DNA from: Acidobacteriota bacterium
GTDB taxonomy: Bacteria > Acidobacteriota > Thermoanaerobaculia > Multivoradales > JAGPDF01
Assembly: GCA_011525905.1 (NCBI GenBank)
Contig: WYBK01000150.1
Coordinates: 1 to 40,992, forward strand
Reading direction: 5' to 3'
DNA length: 40,992 nucleotides
The notes under the pieces were generated by a model. That model ran no database searches, was not told where the DNA came from, and was given only the letters and a program-made list of their open reading frames with translations. Each line of letters starts with the position of its first letter. The stretch's first letter is position 1. Below, piece by piece: positions 1-6,410 of the stretch. The position numbers were made by a program, and so were the translations under genes.

Positions 1-85
1 CGCGCGGGGTCTGGGCGCCGGCGAGCGGGCTCAGGAAGGCGATGCAGGCGAGCGCGGCGACGATACGGGTGCGGCTGCGGCTCAT
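1..85 (-). CDS. Exported protein, N-terminal fragment (runs off the window)
   Basis: Reading leftward from an ATG at 85, the first 28 codons encode a typical Sec signal peptide: a basic start (MSRSRTR), a hydrophobic core (IVAALACIAFL) and a likely signal peptidase I site after AGA in SPLAGAQ. A GGAG ribosome-binding site lies about 9 bases upstream. The rest of the gene is outside the window, so the mature function cannot be named; a periplasmic, outer-membrane or secreted product is the only supported inference. The gene has its own upstream region (86-224) containing a palindromic operator and a candidate promoter, so it is probably transcribed separately from the gene ending at 225. Confidence 0.75.
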   Translation of the reverse strand, partial: MSRSRTRIVAALACIAFLSPLAGAQTPR

Positions 86-163
86 CTCGACCGACTCCTC
101 GGTTCCCCCGGGGCGCTGAGCCTAGCCGGGGCTCCTCGACGAGCGACAACTCGACGGCTACCC

Positions 164-204
164 ATCGTACCCATGGTGACAGTTACCTCCAAGGTAACTG
201 TCAC
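164..204 (-). promoter_or_regulatory. Leftward promoter overlapped by a perfect palindromic operator
   Basis: Positions 176-187 (GTGACAGTTACC) and 193-204 (GGTAACTGTCAC) form a perfect 12-base inverted repeat around a 5-base centre. On the minus strand a -35-like TTGGAG (187-192) and a -10-like TACGAT (164-169) are separated by 17 bases, so the palindrome covers the -35 and half of the spacer. The start codon at 85 is about 75 bases further on. No T-run follows the palindrome on the minus strand, which argues against a terminator for the gene ending at 225. A dyad over a promoter is typical of TetR- or MerR-type control; the regulator is not in the window. Confidence 0.6.
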
Positions 205-224
205 TGTGAGTGGCGCCTCAGGGC

Positions 225-1259
225 TCAGAGGTCGACGCCGCGGGAGCGGAGGTAGGCCTCCTGGTCTTCGAGCAGGCCAGAGGCCCTCGCGAGGCGCACC
301 CCGTCGACCTTCGCCTCGAGCCGCGTTCCGTCGGCGGCGGTCGAGACGAAGCGGGTCGCCGAGAGCAGAGTGTCCGAGAGGTCCGCTCCGGAGAGGTCTG
401 CGCCGGAGAGATCGGCCCCCTCGAGGTCCGCGCCCGTCAGCCTGGCCCCACGCAGCCGCGCGCCCCGCAGATTCGAGAGCGAGAGGTTGGCGCCGCCGAG
501 ATCGCACCCCTCGAGGTCGGCGCCCGCGAGGTCGCAGTTCTTCAACTGGAGTCGCGACAGGTCGCGGCTCTTGGGCGCGAAGCCGGCGAGGTCGAGGCCG
601 AGCAGGACCTTGCGCGGCGCGCGCCAGGGCGCGAACGAGGTCGCCGCGCGGAAGCGCGCGAGCTCGCGCGGATCGATCGAGCCGGTCGAGAAGCGTTGGT
701 CGCCCGCCCAGGGGTCGCCGACGTCGTGGTAGCTCGACTCGCGCTCCCAGTAGCCGCGGCGATCGTCGGCGAGCAGCTCGACGCGGCGCAGCCACTTCAG
801 CGACTTGTAGAAGTAGCGCGAGGGCGTCACCGTGCGCAGCGGAAAGCCGTGCTCGACGGCGAGCGGCGCGCCGTCGAAGGCGTGGACCAGCCAGGTGTCC
901 GCGAGAGCGAGGTCGAGCGGGAGCGAGGTGTCGTGGGCGCGCGCCGAGGCCGCCTCGAAACGGACGAAGCGGGCGGCGGACGAGACGCCCGCCCGGTCGA
1001 GCAGCTCGGCGAGCGGCAGGCCGGTCAGGCGGCTCTCGAGGCGACTCCAGCCGGTCACGCAGTGGATGTCCACGGTGCGCTCCCGGTGCGGCAGCGCCAG
1101 ATACTCGCTCCAGGCGAGCTCGAGCGGTCGTTCGACCAAGCCCGCGATTCGCAAGCGGAAGCGGTCGAGGTCGAGCGCCCCGGCCGCCGGCTCGCGCTCG
1201 CCGACGACCGGGAACTTGCGCGTCTCGACCTGCCCCGGCGGCAGGCCTCTCCGGCTCAT
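225..1259 (-). CDS. Sulfite-oxidase-type molybdopterin oxidoreductase fused to a C-terminal pentapeptide-repeat domain
   Basis: The product has 344 residues. Residues about 25-165 match the oxidoreductase molybdopterin-binding fold (sulfite oxidase/YedY superfamily). It has the Mo-ligand cysteine C67 in DIHCVTGWS, and the conserved PLRTVTPSRYFYKSLKWLRRVEL-like segment at 140-162. A short bridge rich in aromatic residues follows. Residues about 233-305 are then a run of A(D/N)LxG pentapeptides, which normally fold as a right-handed quadrilateral beta-helix. No Tat or Sec signal is visible, so unlike YedY/MsrP the enzyme is probably cytosolic. The substrate is unknown. It lies 25 bases downstream of the universal stress protein gene and may be co-transcribed with it. 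The ATG at 1259 has no clear ribosome-binding site. The fusion is unusual; I do not recognise a characterised protein with this architecture. Confidence 0.8.
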   Translation of the reverse strand: MSRRGLPPGQVETRKFPVVGEREPAAGALDLDRFRLRIAGLVERPLELAWSEYLALPHRERTVDIHCVTGWSRLESRLTGLPLAELLDRAGVSSAARFVRFEAASARAHDTSLPLDLALADTWLVHAFDGAPLAVEHGFPLRTVTPSRYFYKSLKWLRRVELLADDRRGYWERESSYHDVGDPWAGDQRFSTGSIDPRELARFRAATSFAPWRAPRKVLLGLDLAGFAPKSRDLSRLQLKNCDLAGADLEGCDLGGANLSLSNLRGARLRGARLTGADLEGADLSGADLSGADLSDTLLSATRFVSTAADGTRLEAKVDGVRLARASGLLEDQEAYLRSRGVDL

Positions 1260-1284
1260 GCGCGCCGCTGGTCGGCCCGGGACA

Positions 1285-2202
1285 CTAGACGAGCGAGCTC
1301 CCTTCGGCGGGCACGGTCAGCACCGCGCAGGGCGCGAGCCGCGCGAGCCGCTCGGCGAAGCTGCCGAGCAGGATCCGGTCGAGGCCGGTGCGCCCCTGCT
1401 TGCCCTGCACGACCAGGTCGACGTCGCTCCCCTCAAGGTGCTCGACCAGGGCCAGGGCGCCGCGGCCGCGGAGGATCCGCACCTCGCCCTCGAGGTCGGC
1501 CGCGGCGCGCGCGCGCACCTCCGCCAGGCTCTGGGCGAGCTTCGGCTCGAGGTCCTCGAAGAAGGCCTCGGCCCAACCGCCCACCAGCGGCGTCGGCGCC
1601 ATCGGCACCTCCGGGGCCTCGAGCACGTGGACGAGGTCGAGCCGCGCGTGCGCCTGACGAGCCAGCGCGACGGCGTGCGCGAGCGCGCGTTCGGCGGCCG
1701 GGGAGAAGTCGTGGGCGACGGTCAGCCGTTGCAGCTTGAGCAGGGGCCGCGTGCCGGCGCCCGAGCGCAGGGTGAGCACGGGGCAAGGCGAGTGGCGCAG
1801 CACGCCGGCGGCGACGCTGCCGAGGAGCAGATGCGCCGCGCCCTTGCGACCGTGCGTGCCGAGGACGATCAGGTCGACCCGGTCCTCCTCGGCGCGCTCG
1901 AGGATGCGCCGCGCCGCGTCGACACCCCGGTCGACCACTTCGCGCAGGCGCAGCGGACGCTCCTGCCGGGACGCGACCAGCTTGCCGAGCTCCGAGGCGG
2001 CGAGCGCGTGCAGCCGCTCGAAGAGCTCCTCGGGCTGCGGGAAGTGGGCCTCCGGAATGTGCAGATCCGCTTCGCGAAAGACCAGGACGTGCTGCAGCAC
2101 CAGCTCGGCGTCGAGCAGCTCGGCGGCGAACAGGGCGGCGCCGAGCGCCTGCGAGCTCGCTTCCGAGAAGTCGGTCGGGAAGAGGATGGTCTGGGCTTTC
2201 AT
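1285..2202 (-). CDS. Tandem-domain universal stress protein (UspA family)
   Basis: Two consecutive Usp domains fill the 305-residue product (about 1-147 and 157-300). Each has the ATP-binding signature G-x2-G-x9-G-S of the ATP-binding UspA subgroup: GTHGRKG...LLLGS at 115-129 and GKQGRTG...ILLGS at 267-281. Proteins of this type bind ATP and accumulate in stress or growth arrest; the specific role is unknown. The ATG at 2202 follows a strong AAGGAGG with 5-base spacing. The gene runs leftward and is followed after 25 bases by the molybdopterin/pentapeptide gene, suggesting one transcript. Confidence 0.9.
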   Translation of the reverse strand: MKAQTILFPTDFSEASSQALGAALFAAELLDAELVLQHVLVFREADLHIPEAHFPQPEELFERLHALAASELGKLVASRQERPLRLREVVDRGVDAARRILERAEEDRVDLIVLGTHGRKGAAHLLLGSVAAGVLRHSPCPVLTLRSGAGTRPLLKLQRLTVAHDFSPAAERALAHAVALARQAHARLDLVHVLEAPEVPMAPTPLVGGWAEAFFEDLEPKLAQSLAEVRARAAADLEGEVRILRGRGALALVEHLEGSDVDLVVQGKQGRTGLDRILLGSFAERLARLAPCAVLTVPAEGSSLV

Positions 2203-2435
2203 CGAGCCTCCTTCCGCGCGGTTCCCTCGTTCATCTTCTCAGATCGCCGGCGCCGGCCGGCCACCCTCGAGGGCAGTGTACCGGCAGCACGTCGGCCGGC
2301 CCCTGCGGGCAGGGCGGGCGCCGCGAACCTGCCGACGCGCGCGCCGGCCGCCTGCTAGTCTCCGCCCGGTGCCCGTCGACCCGCCCGCATCGAACCCCGG
2401 CCCGCGCGCTGCGGCCGCGGGCACCCGGTCCGGCG
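2203..2435. other. Divergent intergenic region between usp and the UGM-like gene
   Basis: This 233-base region separates the leftward stress-protein gene (start 2202) from the rightward flavoprotein gene (start 2436). The only elements I can point to are the usp ribosome-binding site next to 2202, a rightward -10-like TAGTCT (2356-2361), and the 24-codon open frame beginning with GTG at 2369. I did not find a convincing leftward -10 for the usp gene. Confidence 0.4.
2356..2361 (+). promoter_or_regulatory. -10-like box TAGTCT ahead of the UGM-like gene
   Basis: TAGTCT fits TANNNT and lies 7 bases before a GTG at 2369 and 74 bases before the ATG at 2436. The spacing to the GTG is the same as at the leaderless starts elsewhere in this window. 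No recognisable -35 is present. It would drive the rightward flavoprotein gene. Confidence 0.4.
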
Positions 2436-2443
2436 ATGCGTGA
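2369..2443 (+). CDS. Possible leaderless 24-codon upstream ORF overlapping the UGM-like start
   Basis: A GTG at 2369, 7 bases after TAGTCT, opens a 24-codon frame rich in Pro and Ala (starting VPVDPPASNPGPR) that stops with TGA at 2441-2443. This overlaps the first codons of the flavoprotein gene (ATG at 2436) in a different frame. If transcription starts near 2368, ribosomes could load on this frame and re-initiate at 2436, which has no clear ribosome-binding site. The peptide shows no family resemblance. It could equally be untranslated leader. Confidence 0.25.
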   Translation: MPVDPPASNPGPRAAAAGTRSGDA

Positions 2444-3854
2444 CCCCGGCCGCGTGCTGATCCTCGGCGCCGGGCCGACCGGGCTCGGCGCGGCGAGCCG
2501 GCTCGAGGCGGCCGGCCACTCCGACTGGTTGCTGCTCGAGGCGCGCGACGCGCCGGGCGGCCTCGCCGCGAGCCACGTCGACCCGGCCGGCTACACCTGG
2601 GACGTCGGCGGCCACGTCCAGTTCAGCCACTACGCCCGCTACGACGCGGCGCTCGATCGCGCGCTCGGCGACGCCTGGCTCTGGCACGAGCGCGAATCCT
2701 GGATCCGCCTCGACGGGAGATTCGTCCCCTACCCGTTCCAGAACAATCTGCATCGGCTCGCGCCGGCCGAGCGCGACCGCTGCCTCGAGGGGCTCGAGCG
2801 GGCCGCTTCCCGGCCGCTCGGGCGACCGCCCGCGCACTTCGGCGAATGGATCGACGCGACCTTCGGCGCCGGCGTCGCCGAGCTCTTCCTGCGTCCCTAC
2901 AACGAGAAGGTCTGGGGCTATCCGCCGGAGCGGCTGGGCGTCGGCTGGATGGGGGACCGCGTGGCCCCGCCCGACCTCCAGCGGATCCGCGCCAGCGTCG
3001 CGAGCGGACGGGACGACGCCGGCTGGGGCCCCAACCGCCGATTCCGCTTTCCGCTGCGTGGCGGCACCGGCGCGATCTGGCGGGCGGTCGCCGCCGCCCT
3101 GCCGCGCGAGCGACTGCGCTACGGCGTTCGAGCGATCGAGGTCGACCTGCCGGACCGGACGGTGCGGCTCTCGAACGGCGAGCGCCTGCGCTACGACTGG
3201 CTGATCACGAGCGTCCCGCTCGAGCGGCTGGTCGGGATCGCGCGCGGTCTGTCGGCGGCGTCGGTGCGCGCGGCTCGGCGGCTGGTCAGCAGCGCCGTCC
3301 ACGTCGTCGGCATCGGTCTCGAGGGGGAGCGCCCCGAGACGCTGGCGCGCAAGTGCTGGATCTACTTCCCCGAGCCGTCGAGCCCGCATTTCCGGGTGAC
3401 GGTCTTTTCGAACTACTCGCCGCATCACGTGCCCGGTCCCGGCCGCTGGTCGCTGATGGCCGAGGTGACCGAGACTCCGTACCGACCGGTCCGACGGGAG
3501 CGGATCGCCTCCGATTCGCTCGCCGCGCTGGCCGCCGACGGCCTCGTGCCGGCGGCCGCCCGCGTCGAGAGCCTCTGGCACCACCACGAGGAGCACGGCT
3601 ATCCGACGCCCTTCCTGGGACGGGACGAGGTGCTCGCCGCCCTGTTGCCGACCCTGGAGCGGCACTGCGTTCTCTCGCGCGGCCGCTTCGGCGCCTGGAA
3701 GTACGAGGTCTCGAACCAGGATCACTCCTACATGCAGGGGGTCGAGGCGGTCGAGCGGCTGCTCGGGGAGGGGGAGGAGCCGACCCTGAACCGCCCCGAC
3801 TGGGTCAACTCGGGCGCGCTCGCGGCGCCACCCGCGACGCGCCACGGCGGCTGA
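2436..3854 (+). CDS. FAD-dependent UDP-galactopyranose mutase-like protein of the eukaryotic type
   Basis: This 472-residue flavoprotein has an N-terminal Rossmann GAGPTG (11-16). It then has a series of motifs that, from memory of the Aspergillus fumigatus enzyme, line up along its whole length with eukaryotic-type UDP-galactopyranose mutases: GGHVQFSHY (58-66), PYPFQNN (98-104), LRPYNEKVW (152-160), RVAPPDL (175-181), GPNRRFRFP..GGTGAIW (198-215), KCWIYFPE (306-313), FSNYSP (324-329), SRGRFGAWKYEVSNQDHS (414-431) and LNRPDWVN (451-458). Arginines matching the two fungal diphosphate-binding Arg are R153 and R320. A Tyr of the fungal active site (Y453 there) appears to be Arg here (R453). Length also fits the longer eukaryotic class rather than the usual bacterial class of about 370-400 residues. 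Expected reaction: UDP-galactopyranose to UDP-galactofuranose in the cytosol. Other flavin amine-oxidase or protoporphyrinogen-oxidase-like roles remain possible. Confidence 0.7.
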   Translation: MRDPGRVLILGAGPTGLGAASRLEAAGHSDWLLLEARDAPGGLAASHVDPAGYTWDVGGHVQFSHYARYDAALDRALGDAWLWHERESWIRLDGRFVPYPFQNNLHRLAPAERDRCLEGLERAASRPLGRPPAHFGEWIDATFGAGVAELFLRPYNEKVWGYPPERLGVGWMGDRVAPPDLQRIRASVASGRDDAGWGPNRRFRFPLRGGTGAIWRAVAAALPRERLRYGVRAIEVDLPDRTVRLSNGERLRYDWLITSVPLERLVGIARGLSAASVRAARRLVSSAVHVVGIGLEGERPETLARKCWIYFPEPSSPHFRVTVFSNYSPHHVPGPGRWSLMAEVTETPYRPVRRERIASDSLAALAADGLVPAAARVESLWHHHEEHGYPTPFLGRDEVLAALLPTLERHCVLSRGRFGAWKYEVSNQDHSYMQGVEAVERLLGEGEEPTLNRPDWVNSGALAAPPATRHGG

Positions 3855-3863
3855 AGCCGGCCC

Positions 3864-6410
3864 TCAGTCGAGCGGCGCGGGCGTCAGCTCGACGACGCCC
3901 GCAGCGGTCGCCACGCGCAACCTCCCCTCGGCGGTCGCCTCGAGAGCGCCGGGCGCCGCGCGTGGGTCGAGCGGAATGACGCCGCGTGGCCGGTGCCCCG
4001 CATCCCAGACCACGAGGGCGTCGCCGCGCGGGACGCTGGCGACCAGCCCGCCGCCCGGCAGGCAGGCGAGGCCGGGGAGGTCGTCGCGTTCCCAGAGCGG
4101 CGCCTCGACCGCCTCGACGAAGGCGAGCTCGCCGTCGAGCGCCACGAGCCGGCGGCGGCCGACATCGGCGATCCAGAGCTGGCCGCGCTGGGCGTCCCAG
4201 GCGAGCGGGCCGGGCAGGTCGAGCGGCAGCGACTCGCGGCGCGACTCGGCGAGCAGGCGGCCGTCGGCGTCGAAGGCACGGACGACGTGCCGCTCGCGGT
4301 CGGCTTCGAAGCGGCGGCCGTCGGGGGCGAGAGCGCCGCCGCCCCCGGGCGGCGGAGCGGCGGCCGGCTCCCGCGGCCAGTCGAGCAGGGGCAGCGGGTC
4401 GAGGACGCCCGCACCCGGCGCCGAGCGCGGCAGGTAGAGCGCGGCCGCCTTGCGCAACGGCCAGGGGTCGAGCGCCTGGTTCGGCCGCTCACGGAAGAAG
4501 AAGAGCGCGAGGCCCCGTCGCCAGGCGGCCGGATCGCCGAGCGCGGCGAGCGCGCGCCCCGGCGTCCAGTCGCGGTAGGTCTCGGGGGGCCAGCGCACCA
4601 GGTCGAACGGCAGGCGCTCGCGCGCGAAGGCGAGACGTGCACGCAGCGCGCGATCCTGGGCGTCGCCCGCGATCAGCGCCGGGGCGGCGAGCACGGCCTC
4701 GTCCGGGGTGCCTTCGAAGCTGCGCTGCGCCGTCCATCGGCGCAGGTGCCAGGCGAGCGGCCAGCTGGTCTCGGAGTCGACGGCGAGCTCGAGGCCGAGG
4801 CCTCCGGCCAGCCGCCGGCTGGCGCGTTCGAGCTCGGCCAGCGCCGGCGCGATCTGCTCGGTGCCGTGCGCGTAGACGAGCGGTTCGACCGCCAGCTCGT
4901 CGTGGACGAAGGAGGCGAGCAGCGCCGCCCGCGCGCCGAGCAGCCCTGCCGCTGCCAGGACGGTGAGCGCCAGGCCTCGTCGGAGCGCGCCGTTCCCCCG
5001 CCGTCGAAGGCGCGCGGCCGCGACGGCGAGCCCGCCGAGTAGCAGGGCGAGCAGGGTCGCGCGTAGCTGGCCGGCGGGCCCCTCGACGCCGCGCACGGCG
5101 AGGCCGGCGGCGACCAGCAGCGTGACGGCGAGCGCGCCGCCGGCTCCCAGGAGGCCGCAGGCCTCGCGTGCGTCGGGCTCGCCCGCCGGGAGCCGCGAGC
5201 GCGCTCCCAGCCACCAGCCGGCGAGCAGGATCGCGGGCAGCGCGAGGTGGACGAGCAGCCAGGGCATCTTCTCGCCCGCCAGGGTGAACGCTGCCCAGCC
5301 GATGACGCACCAGCCGGCGAGGAACCGGGGCAGCAGCGGCGCGGGCTCCGGCGTCCGGCCGCGCGGCCGCCGGAGCAACGCGAACCCCGCGGTGAGCGCC
5401 AGCGCCCAGGGGAGGGGCTCGTAGAGCAGGCCGAGCATCCCGTAGTAGAAGGGGGGCTGCGCGCCCCGCCCGACGCCGTGTTGCTCGAGCCAGTAGCCGA
5501 GCGAGCCGGAGACGCCGCTCACGACGCCGTGGCCGAGCGCCGTGCCGAGGCCGGTGTAGAGGGCGAGCAGCAGGCCCCAGGCCAGAGCGAAGCAGCGCGG
5601 CAACGCGCGCGCGGCCGCCGGCCAGGTGCGCCGGAAGCGGAGAAGGGCGACGCCGAGCGACGGCGAGGCGATGGCCGCCGCCCAGCCGAGCGTCGCCGCG
5701 AGCGCCCCGGGCGCGTCGGCGTCCGCCGGGTCCTCGCCCGCCGCCCAGCGCGCGGCTCCGGCGAGGTAGGGGGAGACCAGCGCCAGCTGGAAGAGCGCCA
5801 GGTCGAACGGGCGCCCCGCCGGCTCGCCGCGCAGCCGGCGCCCCGCCGCCTCGACCAGCAGCAGCCCGCCGAAGGCGCCGCCGACCAGGAAGGCGACCTC
5901 CTTGGTCGCGCAGGCGAGCGCCAGGAAGAGCGCGAGCCGCCCGAGCGCGCGCTCGCCCCGCGGCACCCGAGCGTCGAACAGCGCGCGCAGCCAGAGCAGC
6001 GAGAGCAGGGCGACGTAGACGTCGTTGCGCAGGTAGCGACTGTAGTAGGCGATCGAGGGCGAGATCAGCAGCAGCGCGCCGGCGGCGAGCGCGCCGCGCC
6101 GGCCGAGCTCGCGCCGGAACAGGAGCGGGGCGGCGACCAGGGCGATGCCGGCGAGCGCCACCGGCAGCCGCGCCGTCGCCTCGGAGTCGCCGAGCAGCGC
6201 GAAGACGGCCGCGCCGAGGTGAAAGAGCAGCGGCCCGTGCAACATCGGGTCGTGCCGGTACTCGCCGAGCTCGGCGAAGCGCCAGGCGTAGTAGGCGTGC
6301 AGGCTCTCGTCGTGGCTCGCCGCGCGCTCGCCGAGGCCGGGCAGCCGCCAGAGGGCGGCGAGCGCGAGCAGCGCCGCCCAGGCGAAGAGCTCTCGCCGGG
6401 CCAGTCTCAC
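3864..6410 (-). CDS. Agl23-like GT-C membrane glycosyltransferase with C-terminal beta-propeller-like domain
   Basis: The GTG at 6410 overlaps the stop of the upstream gene as GTGA, giving an 848-residue product. The first two thirds consist of many hydrophobic segments of the dolichyl-phosphate-mannosyltransferase/ArnT GT-C fold. An acidic pair (D34, E35 in ASHDESLHAYY) sits in the first external loop where this fold keeps its catalytic Asp, and it is followed by HGPLLFHLG and a SRYLRNDVY segment. These are hallmarks of the flippase activity-associated Agl23 family known from archaea and Chloroflexi. After about residue 640 the sequence becomes soluble with NHL-like repeats (GPLAWDAQRGQLWIADVG, LPGLACLPGGGLVAS), probably an extracytoplasmic beta-propeller. 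Pairing with the YYY gene just upstream is a known association for the family. The open frame continues upstream to 9539, but that extension lacks family similarity and lies across the two neighbouring genes. Confidence 0.8.
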   Translation of the reverse strand: MRLARRELFAWAALLALAALWRLPGLGERAASHDESLHAYYAWRFAELGEYRHDPMLHGPLLFHLGAAVFALLGDSEATARLPVALAGIALVAAPLLFRRELGRRGALAAGALLLISPSIAYYSRYLRNDVYVALLSLLWLRALFDARVPRGERALGRLALFLALACATKEVAFLVGGAFGGLLLVEAAGRRLRGEPAGRPFDLALFQLALVSPYLAGAARWAAGEDPADADAPGALAATLGWAAAIASPSLGVALLRFRRTWPAAARALPRCFALAWGLLLALYTGLGTALGHGVVSGVSGSLGYWLEQHGVGRGAQPPFYYGMLGLLYEPLPWALALTAGFALLRRPRGRTPEPAPLLPRFLAGWCVIGWAAFTLAGEKMPWLLVHLALPAILLAGWWLGARSRLPAGEPDAREACGLLGAGGALAVTLLVAAGLAVRGVEGPAGQLRATLLALLLGGLAVAAARLRRRGNGALRRGLALTVLAAAGLLGARAALLASFVHDELAVEPLVYAHGTEQIAPALAELERASRRLAGGLGLELAVDSETSWPLAWHLRRWTAQRSFEGTPDEAVLAAPALIAGDAQDRALRARLAFARERLPFDLVRWPPETYRDWTPGRALAALGDPAAWRRGLALFFFRERPNQALDPWPLRKAAALYLPRSAPGAGVLDPLPLLDWPREPAAAPPPGGGGALAPDGRRFEADRERHVVRAFDADGRLLAESRRESLPLDLPGPLAWDAQRGQLWIADVGRRRLVALDGELAFVEAVEAPLWERDDLPGLACLPGGGLVASVPRGDALVVWDAGHRPRGVIPLDPRAAPGALEATAEGRLRVATAAGVVELTPAPLD

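Noticed and set aside
176-204. The palindrome as an intrinsic terminator of the gene ending at 225
   Set aside because: Stem is not GC-rich and no T-run follows on the minus strand; the position on a promoter fits an operator better.
370-540. Short direct repeats (GGAGAGRTC-like) as a satellite or CRISPR-like array
   Set aside because: They are the codons of the pentapeptide repeats and keep a 15-base coding period without spacers.
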